Shown: one piece after another, positions 24,643 through 32,496 of the stretch
How the letters are laid out: each line of letters opens with the position of its first letter
Position numbering within the stretch: position 1 is the stretch's first letter
DNA from: UMGS1279 sp045540715
GTDB taxonomy: Bacteria > Bacillota > Clostridia > Oscillospirales > Acutalibacteraceae
Direction of reading: 5' to 3'
DNA length: 64,000 bases
NCBI GenBank assembly: GCA_045540715.1
Contig: JAZQHT010000011.1
Location: 31,601-95,600, forward strand
Program-made: the position numbers and the translations under genes
The notes under the pieces: model-generated
Seen by the model: the letters and a program-made list of their open reading frames with translations, nothing else
Told to the model about the DNA's origin: nothing
The model's database searches: none

Positions 24643-26391
24643 ATGTCAGTAAATATTAAAATTAACGGTATGCCCCTTAGCGTACCCGAAGGAAGCACAA
24701 TTTTAGAAGCTTGCAGAAGCTTTGGTATTGAAATTCCTACTCTTTGTCATTTAAAAGACTTAAATGAAATTGGCGCTTGCCGTATGTGCGTTGTTGAAGT
24801 TAAAGGCGCACGTTCACTAGTTGCCGCCTGCGTTTACCCCGTAAACGAAGGTATGGAAGTATTTACTTCTACTAAAAAGGTTTTAGATTCAAGAAAGAAA
24901 ACCTTAGAATTAATTTTATCTAACCACGACAGAAGCTGTTTATCTTGTATTCGTTCAGGCAACTGCGAACTACAAACTCTATCTAAACAATTAGGTGTTG
25001 AAGATGCCGGCAAATACGACGGTGTTAAACAACATTTTGAAATTGACGATAGCGCTCCTCATATGGTTAGAGATAACAACAAATGTATTTTATGCCGTCG
25101 TTGCGTTGCCGCTTGTAAAAACCAATTTGTTGGTGTTATTGGTGCGCGCGACCGTGGTTTTAACACCTCTATCGGCTGTGCATTTGAAGACGATTTAAAC
25201 AACTCCGCTTGTATTTCTTGCGGTCAATGTATCGTTGCTTGTCCTACAGGCGCATTACACGAAAAAGATCAAGTTGATGAAGTTATTGATGCAATTAACG
25301 ATCCAGAAAAGGTTGTTATTGTTCAAACAGCTCCTTCAATTCGTGCAACCTTAGGCGAAGCTTTTGGTATGGAAATTGGTACTAACGTTGAAGGTAAAAT
25401 GGTTGCAGCTTTACGTCGTTTAGGCTTTGACAAAGTGTTTGATACAAACTTTAGTGCCGACCTTACAATTTTAGAAGAAGCTAACGAATTTGTTGAACGT
25501 GTTAAAAACGGTGGTACTTTACCACTTATCACCTCTTGCTCACCAGGTTGGGTTAAGTTCTGCGAAACATATCATCCCGAACTAATTGATAACCTATCTT
25601 CTTGCAAGAGCCCACAACAAATGTTTGGTGCTATTATTAAAACTTGGTATGCTGAAAAGAACAATATTGATCCTAAAAATATTTTCTCTGTTTCAATTAT
25701 GCCTTGTACTGCTAAAAAGTTTGAAGTTAACCGCGATGACCAAGCCGCCGCAGGTAAAGGTATACCCGACGTTGACGTTGCTTTAACCACACGCGAGCTT
25801 GCTCGTATGATTGAAAAAGCAGGTATTAACTTTAAACTATTACCCGACGAAGCTTTTGATAACCCACTAGGCGAAGCTTCGGGCGCAGGCGTAATCTTTG
25901 GTGCTACCGGTGGTGTTATGGAAGCAGCACTTAGAACTGCAGTTGAAACCATTACCGGTAAAGAACTTGACAACGTTGATTTTGAAGCCGTTCGTGGTAA
26001 TGCTCCTATTAAAGAAGCAACCTTAAACGTTGGTGGTATGGATGTTAAAGTAGCTGTTGCATCCGGTGCCGCTGCTGCAAACGTTGTTATGGAAAGAATT
26101 AAGAAGGGCGAAAAATTCCACTTTGTTGAAATTATGGGTTGCCCCGGCGGTTGCGTAAACGGTGGCGGTCAACCAACACAACCTGCTTCTGTTAGAAGCT
26201 TTGTTGACCTAAAAACACTTCGCGCAAAAGCTCTATACGATGCTGATAAAGCAAACGTTATCCGTAAGAGCCACGATAACCCAATGATTAAACAACTTTA
26301 TGCAGAATTTTTAGAAAAACCCGGTTCTCATAAAGCACACAAAATTTTACACACTTCTTACAAAGATCGTTCAGAAGATTACGTAAAATAA
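24643..26391 (+). CDS. hndD: [FeFe] hydrogenase catalytic subunit, group A
   Basis: 582 residues from ATG at 24643 (AAAGGAG ten bases upstream; an in-frame GTG at 24634 is less likely). Domains in order: [2Fe-2S] plant-type ferredoxin (CRMCVVEV), the His-Cys cluster (HDRSCLSCIRSGNCELQ), two [4Fe-4S] motifs (CILCRRCVAAC, CISCGQCIVACP), and the H-cluster domain with all three signatures: TSCSPGWVKF, MPCTAKKFE and EIMGCPGGCVNGGG, plus the short small-subunit tail. It reversibly makes H2, taking electrons through hndC from NADH and ferredoxin, to re-oxidise fermentation carriers in the cytoplasm. Confidence 0.96.
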   Translation: MSVNIKINGMPLSVPEGSTILEACRSFGIEIPTLCHLKDLNEIGACRMCVVEVKGARSLVAACVYPVNEGMEVFTSTKKVLDSRKKTLELILSNHDRSCLSCIRSGNCELQTLSKQLGVEDAGKYDGVKQHFEIDDSAPHMVRDNNKCILCRRCVAACKNQFVGVIGARDRGFNTSIGCAFEDDLNNSACISCGQCIVACPTGALHEKDQVDEVIDAINDPEKVVIVQTAPSIRATLGEAFGMEIGTNVEGKMVAALRRLGFDKVFDTNFSADLTILEEANEFVERVKNGGTLPLITSCSPGWVKFCETYHPELIDNLSSCKSPQQMFGAIIKTWYAEKNNIDPKNIFSVSIMPCTAKKFEVNRDDQAAAGKGIPDVDVALTTRELARMIEKAGINFKLLPDEAFDNPLGEASGAGVIFGATGGVMEAALRTAVETITGKELDNVDFEAVRGNAPIKEATLNVGGMDVKVAVASGAAAANVVMERIKKGEKFHFVEIMGCPGGCVNGGGQPTQPASVRSFVDLKTLRAKALYDADKANVIRKSHDNPMIKQLYAEFLEKPGSHKAHKILHTSYKDRSEDYVK

Positions 26392-26406
26392 GTAAAAGCA
26401 AAATAA

Positions 26407-26441
26407 AAAGACTGAAGGTAAACACCTTCAGTCTTTTTTAT
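26407..26441 (+). terminator. hydrogenase operon terminator
   Basis: Stem AAAGACTGAAGGT / ACCTTCAGTCTTT followed by T residues, 15 bp after hndD. Confidence 0.9.
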
Positions 26442-26469
26442 TACACAGATTATTATCTTGTTTGAAATA

Positions 26470-26651
26470 CGTTTATGCCATCCGCAATAGCGGAACGGAT
26501 AAATCCGTTCCCTACAAAAGAAATTTTATTTAACAACGTTTATGCCGCCGTTAATATTTCGTGCCAACGGCACACCTTACCTCTTCACTTTTCACTCTTC
26601 ACTTTTCACTAATTTTACGGGATGGCATTTATGCCTTCCGCAATAACCGAT
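26470..26651. repeat. mosaic palindromic intergenic repeat, copy 1
   Basis: It contains modules shared with 54.5 and 61.0 kb: a GGAACGGAT/ATCCGTTCC palindrome, TACAAAAGAAATTTTATTTAACAACG, CGTGCCAACGGCAC, direct repeats of CTTCACTTTTCACT, and GATGGCATTTATGCC. No open frame. It fills the gap between the hydrogenase terminator and folT. Confidence 0.8.
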
Positions 26652-26658
26652 TTCTAAT

Positions 26659-27216
26659 TTATTTAAAAAATCTATTTTCTTCTTTTTTAATAATGGGGTA
26701 AAGGATGGTAATTGCCGCCGTATATACTATGCAGGATAAAATTTCTTCAATAAGCCTTGCGCCCATTAAAACCAAAAGTCCTTTTGCAGGTGAATAAACG
26801 AAAAAGATTATAACCGAATTTACAACCGAAATTATAACCCCACCAATTATTAAACTTAAAAATATTTTTAAAAATAAATATCCTTTTCTTTCGGGTATTT
26901 TTTTTAGGGCTTTAAAGGTTAATGCTTGAATAACGCCCAAAGCCGCATTTGCTAAAGTAATTAAAGGTATCCACGCCCCCGACGGATTTACTATAAGGCC
27001 CAATATATCGCAAACAGCATAGCTTATGCCGCCAAAAACAGGGCCAAACATAAGGCCCGGTATTGAAGTAAATATTCCTTCAAATGTTAGGCGCACCGTA
27101 TTACTGCCAAAAAGGGGCAGCATTACAGAACCAAACATCCTTATAACCAAACTTAAGGCAATAAAAAGGGCAGTAAGGGTTAGACGATATAACGTATATT
27201 TTTGTGTTTTTTGCAT
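26659..27216 (-). CDS. folT: ECF transporter S component for folate, FolT
   Basis: 185 residues with six membrane helices. Family features: LTALFIALSLVIRMFG at the N-terminus (site that contacts the shared EcfT subunit), LTFEGIFTSIPGLMFGPVFGGISYAVCDILGLIVNPSGAW, and a helix 6 cytosolic end. S components capture the vitamin while the energising EcfAA'T module, not in this window, drives uptake. The folate assignment rests on the family pattern together with the tetrahydrofolate riboswitch immediately upstream. Confidence 0.9.
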   Translation of the reverse strand: MQKTQKYTLYRLTLTALFIALSLVIRMFGSVMLPLFGSNTVRLTFEGIFTSIPGLMFGPVFGGISYAVCDILGLIVNPSGAWIPLITLANAALGVIQALTFKALKKIPERKGYLFLKIFLSLIIGGVIISVVNSVIIFFVYSPAKGLLVLMGARLIEEILSCIVYTAAITILYPIIKKEENRFFK

Positions 27217-27287
27217 AAAAAATGACTCCTTTATTTTCTAAAAGAAAATCAGAGTCCGCCAAAGTTTACATATATAATATATATATA

Positions 27288-27384
27288 CAGCGGATGAGAA
27301 AACCGCACCGCAGTAAAAAATACTTTCGCCAAAGGGTTATACTCCTATCCCTTTGTACTTAACGCGCGAGTTTTCAGCTCTGTG
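27288..27384 (-). promoter_or_regulatory. tetrahydrofolate (THF) riboswitch
   Basis: Read leftward from 27384, the conserved THF aptamer blocks occur in order: GCGCGTTAAGT, GGGATAGGAG, GGCGAAAG, GCGGTGCGG and CATCCGC. They sit between a consensus promoter and the folT start. The class binds reduced folates and lowers expression of folate transport or synthesis genes. The 70-nt stretch from the aptamer to the AUG contains an AT-rich pairing region and the ribosome site AAAGGAG, so control of translation initiation is plausible. Confidence 0.88.
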
Positions 27385-27390
27385 CAAAGT

Positions 27391-27419
27391 ATTATAGTCT
27401 TTTAAAATAGTATTGTCAA
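27391..27419 (-). promoter_or_regulatory. sigma-A promoter of folT
   Basis: Perfect consensus read leftward: TTGACA (27419-27414), 17-bp spacer, TATAAT (27396-27391), placing the transcription start just before the THF riboswitch. Confidence 0.88.
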
Positions 27420-27460
27420 TAAACAAAAAAATATTTTTTAAAAATTTTTTAAAAAAACTA

Positions 27461-27511
27461 TTGACAAATACGAAAAAATTGTTATAATGATAATAGTAAT
27501 CATTACTATTA
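27461..27511 (+). promoter_or_regulatory. perR promoter with Per/Fur-box palindrome
   Basis: TTGACA (27461-27466) and TATAAT (27483-27488) with a 16-bp spacer. Immediately downstream is a perfect palindrome TAATAGTAAT-C-ATTACTATTA (27491-27511), close in shape to PerR/Fur boxes. A repressor bound there would block initiation, giving autoregulation of the perR-rbr operon. Confidence 0.8.
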
Positions 27512-27526
27512 AGGGGTGAAACACTG

Positions 27527-27916
27527 ATGAGAAGGTACTCTAAACAGCGCGAAGCAATTAAAAGGGTGTTAAATAAACTCAATTATCATCCATCTGCTTC
27601 TGAAATTTATTTGGAAGTTAAAAAAGATATTCCAAACATTTCTTTAGGCACTGTTTACCGCAACCTAAACGAAATGAAAAACGATGGTGATATTTTGGTA
27701 TTTAATACAGGGGCCGGTAAAGAATATTACGACGGCAACCCAGACCCCCACTATCATTTTTATTGTAGGTGTTGCGGCAAAACCGAAGACGTGTTTATTG
27801 AAAGCACAGAACTTATCAGCCGCGCTAATGGCCTACTTGACGATTTGATTGATCAAGCCGAAATTGTATTTTCGGGAATTTGTAAAAAATGTAAAGATGC
27901 TAATAAAAGCGCATAG
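27527..27916 (+). CDS. perR: Fur-family peroxide-responsive repressor, PerR-like
   Basis: 129 residues: winged-helix domain (YHPSASEIYLEVKKDIPNISLGTVYRNLNEMKNDG, the typical recognition helix SLGTVYRNL), hinge with the metal ligands around DPHYHFYCRCCGKTEDV, and two CxxC pairs (CRCC and CKKC) for structural zinc. PerR senses peroxide through metal-catalysed oxidation of His. The neighbouring rubrerythrin and the palindromic box over its own promoter support PerR rather than Fur or Zur. It is 48 bp upstream of rbr and probably cotranscribed. Confidence 0.88.
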   Translation: MRRYSKQREAIKRVLNKLNYHPSASEIYLEVKKDIPNISLGTVYRNLNEMKNDGDILVFNTGAGKEYYDGNPDPHYHFYCRCCGKTEDVFIESTELISRANGLLDDLIDQAEIVFSGICKKCKDANKSA

Positions 27917-27964
27917 CTTTTAAAATAAATTTTAACAATATATAAATTTTTGGAGGAAAAAATT

Positions 27965-28504
27965 ATGAAAAAATACGTTTGCTTAATCTGTGGTTATACT
28001 CACGAAGGAACCAGCGCACCTGATGAATGCCCAATCTGCCATGCTCCTGCAGAAAAATTCCAAGAACAATCTGCCGAAAAATCTTGGGCAGCAGAACACG
28101 TTGTTGGTATTGCAAAAGGTGTTGACGAAAAAATTATTGAAGGACTACGCGAAAACTTTAACGGCGAGTGCTGTGAAGTTGGTATGTATTTAGCAATGGC
28201 TCGTGTTGCTCACCGCGAAGGTTATCCAGAAATTGGCTTATACTGGGAAAAGGCCGCTTATGAAGAAGCTGAACACGCAGCAAAATTTGCTGAACTATTA
28301 GGCGAAGTTGTTACCGATTCTACAAAGAAAAACCTAGAAATGCGTGTTGATGCTGAAAACGGCGCAACCTTAGGCAAATTTGAACTTGCAAAACGCGCTA
28401 AAGAACTAGGCCTTGATGTAATTCACGATACTGTTCACGAAATGGCACGTGATGAGGCTCGACACGGAAGAGCATTTGAGGGTCTGTTGAAGAGATATTT
28501 CTAA
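27965..28504 (+). CDS. rbr: reverse-type rubrerythrin whose 3' end comes from the integrated element
   Basis: 179 residues. The N-terminal rubredoxin-like domain has CLICGYTHEG and CPICHAP (Fe(SCys)4 site); the remaining part is a ferritin-like di-iron domain with ExxH motifs (AAYEEAEHAAKF and HEMARDEARHGRAF). Domain order is that of reverse rubrerythrin, an NADH-linked peroxidase of anaerobes. ATG at 27965 follows GGAGG. The last 17 or so codons after 28449 lie inside the integrated element and restore a near-identical C-terminus (EARHGRAFEGLLKRYF versus the displaced host version EARHGKAFEGLLNRYFG at 47431), so function should be kept. Confidence 0.93.
   Translation: MKKYVCLICGYTHEGTSAPDECPICHAPAEKFQEQSAEKSWAAEHVVGIAKGVDEKIIEGLRENFNGECCEVGMYLAMARVAHREGYPEIGLYWEKAAYEEAEHAAKFAELLGEVVTDSTKKNLEMRVDAENGATLGKFELAKRAKELGLDVIHDTVHEMARDEARHGRAFEGLLKRYF
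28449..28467. repeat. left attachment site (attL core)
   Basis: GTGATGAGGCTCG-A-CACGG within the 3' end of rbr. It matches 47429-47447 at 18 of 19 positions. Homology to the right copy continues more weakly to the stop codon because both encode the rubrerythrin C-terminus. Confidence 0.88.
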
Positions 28505-28573
28505 AAAATGGTATGAGTGAAAAACCCTTATTCTATGGGGTTTTAACGAGTAAATCGCAATAAGTTGTGAAAA

Positions 28574-28606
28574 AAGGTATGCAGTTTTTCTGCATACCTT
28601 TTTTGT
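28574..28606 (+). terminator. terminator behind the rebuilt rbr gene
   Basis: GGTATGCAG / CTGCATACC stem with a T loop and a T-rich tail. It belongs to the element, so it prevents host rbr transcription from entering the integrase gene. Confidence 0.88.
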
Positions 28607-28610
28607 GATT

Positions 28611-28660
28611 TTTGTGTAATATTTGTGCAAACCTTTTTCAAAAAGCCTTGCTTTGTGCAA
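28611..28660. repeat. left cluster of TTTGTGCAA-like repeats (candidate integrase arm sites)
   Basis: Same-orientation copies TTTGTGTAA (28611-28619), TTTGTGCAA (28622-28630) and TTTGTGCAA (28652-28660). Two further copies lie at the right end (47374-47394). Distribution near both ends and next to the integrase fits arm-type binding sites. Confidence 0.5.
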
Positions 28661-28676
28661 TCTTGCGTGTTATAAT
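28648..28676 (+). promoter_or_regulatory. integrase promoter
   Basis: TTGCTT (28648-28653), 17-bp spacer, TATAAT (28671-28676), 30 bp upstream of the integrase start. The -35 overlaps a candidate arm site, so integrase binding may repress its own gene. Confidence 0.7.
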
Positions 28677-28705
28677 GTGCATATAGCAAGAAAGGTGGTT
28701 AAAAT

Positions 28706-30193
28706 ATGGCAGATGAAATCAAAACTAATGTTGAGGTTTGGGACGATGACGGTTTTATTGAATTAACAGCCGAAGAAAAAAGGTCTATTACCACCATTAA
28801 ACCTGTTGTAATAGAAGAAATTACAGATACGGTTAAGGCGAAAGAACCCGAAGAACCATATACTAAACGTGGAAACAAAAAATATTATAAGACCAACACA
28901 AAATATGTTTACAAAGTCGCTGACCGAGTATATGTATATCGTTTGTTTTTGAAAAAAGACGGACATAACATTGATAGGTATTACGATTGCCACCCCGAAA
29001 CAAAAGAACCTTTGCGAACTGAAAAGGAAGCCGAAAAGGCACTTGATATTCACAAACATATAATTAAAGGCGATGCTACCTTTGTAAACGAAAAAGTAAC
29101 CTTCGGTCAAGTGTGGGAAGATTTTCTTTCTTCCGAACACGAAAGAGCAAAGGAAACCATTAGACGCTATACCTCTATCTATGAAATTCACGTCAAACAC
29201 GAATTTGGCGATAAACCTATTCAGGATATAACCCCACATCAATATTCCGAGTTCTTAAAAAAGATTTATAAGCACGGAACTACACGAAAAGAAAATCAGG
29301 AAGAAAAACTTACTAAAAATGAAAAGCGAAGAAAAAAGGTAACGAACGGTTATAGTCTTTCGTATGTTGAAAGTATGCTGAAATTCTTATACCTTGTTAT
29401 GCACCACGCTGCACAAATCAAAGTTATCTCTTACGAAAAATATAACGAGTTTAGGGATAATTGCAAACCGCCAAAGGCACAAAAGAAAAAGGATAAGCAA
29501 AAAATCAGAGTTCTTACCCGAAAACAAATTGCAGACATTAAAGAGTTGTTAAAAGACACCGATTTTTATTTACCCTTCCTTGTTGCACTCTTGGCTGGCA
29601 CAAGACCTGCGGAAACATTCGCTTTGAGATTTAGCGATTTTGATTTTGAAAACAAGATTCTAACTATTGATAAACAAATAGTTGATGAAGAAGGTGCTTT
29701 GGTTATTAAGAACCCAAAGACCGAACACAGTTTTAGAAATATTGATATTTCCGATTTTCTAATTTCCGAGGTTAAAAAGCGAATGGCTTATTTAGAAGAA
29801 CAACGCAAACTTAATCAAAAAGCATTTGCAACAAACAAAGGTCGCCTGATTGACGGTAGAGAGTTTGAAGAACCAACAATGGATATGCCCGATGATATGA
29901 TGTGTAGGGACGGTAAAGGAAGATATGTTACGGCACACTCATTTTCGTATTACACCAAACTTATTAAAAAGGATATTGCCCCGAATAACGATGAATTTGA
30001 AGATTTTTCGTTCTATACTTTCCGCAAAACCCACCTTTCAAATATGGCCGCAAATAACTGTCCTATTGGAGAACTGATGAAACGAGCAGGCCACTCTAAC
30101 ATTAAGCGCCTATATGAAAACTACTATCAAACAAACGAAACCGCAACCGAAAAACTCTTACAAGCATTAGCAAGTTTTGAAACCACCATATAA
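28706..30193 (+). CDS. tyrosine recombinase (integrase) of the element
   Basis: 495 residues. A charged N-terminal region (about 1-110, arm-binding type), a SAM-like core-binding domain (about 115-265, FGQVWEDFL...) and a catalytic domain with Arg in LLAGTRPAETFALRF, YTFRKTH in place of the usual HxLRHT, GHSNIK, and the tyrosine in YENYYQ. The first His of box II is replaced by Tyr, a variation seen in some active integrases. It should excise and insert the element at the rbr site. AAAGGTGG precedes the ATG. Confidence 0.93.
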   Translation: MADEIKTNVEVWDDDGFIELTAEEKRSITTIKPVVIEEITDTVKAKEPEEPYTKRGNKKYYKTNTKYVYKVADRVYVYRLFLKKDGHNIDRYYDCHPETKEPLRTEKEAEKALDIHKHIIKGDATFVNEKVTFGQVWEDFLSSEHERAKETIRRYTSIYEIHVKHEFGDKPIQDITPHQYSEFLKKIYKHGTTRKENQEEKLTKNEKRRKKVTNGYSLSYVESMLKFLYLVMHHAAQIKVISYEKYNEFRDNCKPPKAQKKKDKQKIRVLTRKQIADIKELLKDTDFYLPFLVALLAGTRPAETFALRFSDFDFENKILTIDKQIVDEEGALVIKNPKTEHSFRNIDISDFLISEVKKRMAYLEEQRKLNQKAFATNKGRLIDGREFEEPTMDMPDDMMCRDGKGRYVTAHSFSYYTKLIKKDIAPNNDEFEDFSFYTFRKTHLSNMAANNCPIGELMKRAGHSNIKRLYENYYQTNETATEKLLQALASFETTI

Positions 30194-30197
30194 AGCA

Positions 30198-30226
30198 AAA
30201 AGCAGGGCTTGCGCCCTGCTTTTCTT
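30198..30226. terminator. terminator between convergent genes
   Basis: AAAGCAGGGC / GCCCTGCTTT with TTGC loop, flanked by A on one side and T on the other; works for the integrase and the convergent gene. Confidence 0.88.
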
Positions 30227-30661
30227 TTATTCAACTTGTTTCAAGTATTCTTCTTGTATTATATCGTTTTCGGGTAATTCAAAGATATAGAGAAAATCGT
30301 TTTCTTGAAGAACACCTTTCTTTTCGTCTAAATCAATACCATTCAACATAACATCTAAATCGGTAACATATTCACAGAAGATACAGTGCCACAAATTAGA
30401 TGAAAGATTGAGTTTCGTTGTTTCTTCCGTTGCTATATTTATACCACTTTGATAAGGGTGGCGTTCTCCACCCCACCAAACAAAGTGTGTATTAACAGGT
30501 ATTGAACCACCGTCTAATAAACTGATTTTCTTTTTGAATTTACCAACCGAAAATACTGTTATATCATCATCTATTTGAGATTTTGCAGAGTTTAACCTCT
30601 GACATAGTTGTTCAAAATTATTTTTGTCTTCGCATACTAAAAAACTTTCCTGATAACCCAT
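30227..30661 (-). CDS. unknown element protein
   Basis: 144 residues, soluble, acidic. No recognised motif; features are VFSVGKFKKKISLLDGGSIPVNTHFVWWGG and a C-terminus rich in Glu/Leu. A strong AAAGGAG site precedes the ATG, supporting expression. It lies 3 bp downstream of another small unknown gene and appears to form a two-gene unit. Function unknown. Confidence 0.6.
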   Translation of the reverse strand: MGYQESFLVCEDKNNFEQLCQRLNSAKSQIDDDITVFSVGKFKKKISLLDGGSIPVNTHFVWWGGERHPYQSGINIATEETTKLNLSSNLWHCIFCEYVTDLDVMLNGIDLDEKKGVLQENDFLYIFELPENDIIQEEYLKQVE

Positions 30662-30664
30662 TAT

Positions 30665-30949
30665 TTATTCTCCTTTAATCATATTTGATAAATCTATTTC
30701 TTCTCTGTACCAATGCAACATTCCAAAGTTATTATTAAAATTCCCATCTTCGCCTGCTTCATAATAACATTCATCATTAGAGTAGATTTCCCAACCCCAT
30801 TCTTCAGCAAGTTGGAGTTCTTCTTGTCTTTGCTTTTCAAAACATTTTAGGGCTTCATTTTCATCAGTAAATGAACCTAAAACATTTATTTCTGTTGTGG
30901 CAAAATCAGCACAACAAACACTTATAATTGTATGAACTGTAATTTTCAT
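30665..30949 (-). CDS. unknown small element protein
   Basis: 94 residues from ATG at 30949 (an in-frame TTG at 30955 is closer to the AAAGGAG site and cannot be excluded). The middle reads FTDENEALKCFEKQRQEELQLAEEWGWEIYSNDECYYEAGEDG, acidic and aromatic, in the style of small anti-restriction or regulatory proteins of mobile elements, but no family is recognised. Probably cotranscribed with the gene at 30227. Confidence 0.55.
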   Translation of the reverse strand: MKITVHTIISVCCADFATTEINVLGSFTDENEALKCFEKQRQEELQLAEEWGWEIYSNDECYYEAGEDGNFNNNFGMLHWYREEIDLSNMIKGE

Positions 30950-31013
30950 AATCAAAAAATCTCCTTTGTATTATATTTTATTTGCCTTGTCTATGCAAGA
31001 CAAATTTTATATT

Positions 31014-31991
31014 TCAATCTATGGTAATACTCTTTAACAAAGAGTTGCAAACGGAAGCAACGACATTAACGGTCATAGCGTTACCTGCCTGTGCTAATAA
31101 TTTGTTGGGGTTAAGTTTTGCTTTCTTGGCTTTGGTTATGTATTCCTTCGGAAAACCTTGTAACATCAAACCTTGATAGCCATTCACTTTATATAATTGT
31201 TTATGATAAACATAATAAAGCCCGTGATTACCTTTTCTTAAAGTGGGTGTTCTGTCCTTGTATGTTCGCATATCCTTGTTTCTGCGGTCAATAACAAGAT
31301 AATCTTGTTTCAATAGGTCTTCTTCATTAAACTTGCCTTTGTTTAGGTCGCTGTTAAGATAGCCTTGCCAAGATTCGTTATAAATACTGATAGGTTCGCC
31401 GTGAAGACCGTTCAGGCACTCTTTAAGGGTTCTGCCTGTTTCGGTATGTGTTTCCCATTCAATCGGTGTGTGTGGTATATCTTTTCGGATACCCACCAAA
31501 TAAATTCTTTCTCTGCTCTGCGGAACACCAAAGTTAATTGAATTAAGAACCTTCCACGAAACGTCATATCCGAGTTTGTCAAGTTCGGTTAAAACGGTTT
31601 TAAGTGAATTTCCGTTATCGTGTGATATGAAGCCTTTGACATTTTCCAAAATGAAATACTTGACGTTCTTTTCTTTAAGTATTTTCATTAGCCCGAAAAT
31701 TACCTGTCCGCGCTCATCTGCAAAACCTTCTCGTTTGCCTACCATTGAAAATGTTTGGCAAGGAAAACCGCCAATCATTAAATCAAAATCGGGTAATGTT
31801 GTAGTATCAATCTTCATCAGGTCGCCGTAGTTCTGTTCGGTGTTCCCATAAAACACCTTGTAGGTGTCGGTTGCGTCTTTGTCAATTTCGCTGTATGCGA
31901 CACATTCCAAACCGTTGTCTGCAAGTCCTAACTTGCCACCGCCGATACCTGCGCAAAAGTCCATAAATTTTAAGCCATAATTTTTTTCCAT
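31014..31991 (-). CDS. DNA (cytosine-5-)-methyltransferase
   Basis: 325 residues. All main C5-methyltransferase motifs are present: I (FMDFCAGIGGGKLGL), IV (GGFPCQTFSMVGKREGF with the catalytic Cys), VI (ENVKGF), VIII (QSRERIYLVGIR), IX, and X (LAQAGNAMTVNVV). The target recognition region between VIII and IX is about 90 residues, so it reads one short site. No restriction endonuclease gene is adjacent, so it looks like an orphan enzyme that may protect the element from host restriction. Its leader carries competing hairpins over the ribosome site. Confidence 0.93.
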   Translation of the reverse strand: MEKNYGLKFMDFCAGIGGGKLGLADNGLECVAYSEIDKDATDTYKVFYGNTEQNYGDLMKIDTTTLPDFDLMIGGFPCQTFSMVGKREGFADERGQVIFGLMKILKEKNVKYFILENVKGFISHDNGNSLKTVLTELDKLGYDVSWKVLNSINFGVPQSRERIYLVGIRKDIPHTPIEWETHTETGRTLKECLNGLHGEPISIYNESWQGYLNSDLNKGKFNEEDLLKQDYLVIDRRNKDMRTYKDRTPTLRKGNHGLYYVYHKQLYKVNGYQGLMLQGFPKEYITKAKKAKLNPNKLLAQAGNAMTVNVVASVCNSLLKSITID

Positions 31992-31998
31992 TGTTTGA

Positions 31999-32092
31999 TT
32001 TCTCCTTAATAATTTTGTTAAGGAGAAATAACCTCAAACTATGGGTTGGGTGTTATTCATCTGTTGGGTTGGAGAAATCAGGTTATTTCTCC
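31999..32092 (-). promoter_or_regulatory. two-state RNA leader of the methyltransferase gene
   Basis: Read leftward: arm 1 GGAGAAATAACCT (32092-32080), arm 1' TTTCTCC (32077-32071), arm 2 AGGTTATTTCTCC (32034-32022) and arm 3 TTAAGGAGAAA (32009-31999, containing the ribosome site). Arm 1 can pair with 1' while arm 2 (with the TTAA that follows) pairs with arm 3 and hides the ribosome site; or arm 1 pairs along 13 bp with arm 2, freeing arm 3. All pairings are exact. The trigger is unknown. Confidence 0.6.
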
Positions 32093-32130
32093 ACTGTTGG
32101 TATTATTTTGTTGTAAAAATGATTGTTAAG

Positions 32131-32496
32131 TTATAATGATATAGTTCCTTTTTCAAGGTGTGTTTGAAAAACAAACGATTGAAGATATGCATACAAAGTC
32201 AGAAATGCGCTTGGTGTTCTCAATTCCAAACATTCATCCGAGTATGCCTCATCAAACCACCTTGCCGTATGTTCGTTTATCATTTCAAAAGTTATAAATT
32301 GTTCGATACCTGCTTTTTCACGATTTTGATTGATTTCGATAACAAAGTCCAAAAACTCATCAAAAAAAATAGGTTTTAAGGCTTTTTCGTTTTTATCGTA
32401 ATACATTTCCGTTGCTTCCTTAAATACAAACTTCCTATACTCTTCTATCACATCCACAGGTTTATTTTGTAACGATTTCTTGTAGTTACATTTCAT
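32131..32496 (-). CDS. unknown element protein
   Basis: 121 residues from ATG at 32496, which has a weak AAGG site; a further in-frame ATG at 32520 would add eight residues but has no ribosome site. Helical, acidic, with EYRKFVFKEATEMYYDKNEKAL and HTARWFDEAYSDECLELRTPSAFLTLYAYLQSF. No family recognised. It precedes the methyltransferase on the same strand, 140 bp away across the RNA leader. Confidence 0.55.
   Translation of the reverse strand: MKCNYKKSLQNKPVDVIEEYRKFVFKEATEMYYDKNEKALKPIFFDEFLDFVIEINQNREKAGIEQFITFEMINEHTARWFDEAYSDECLELRTPSAFLTLYAYLQSFVFQTHLEKGTISL

Noticed and set aside
27337..27582. 81-codon leftward open frame
   Set aside because: It runs through the THF riboswitch, the folT promoter and the perR box, which explain the sequence better.
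32034..32060. Eight-codon leader peptide (MNNTQPIV) in the methyltransferase leader
   Set aside because: No purine-rich ribosome site lies before the ATG, so translation is doubtful; kept only as a remark in the switch finding.
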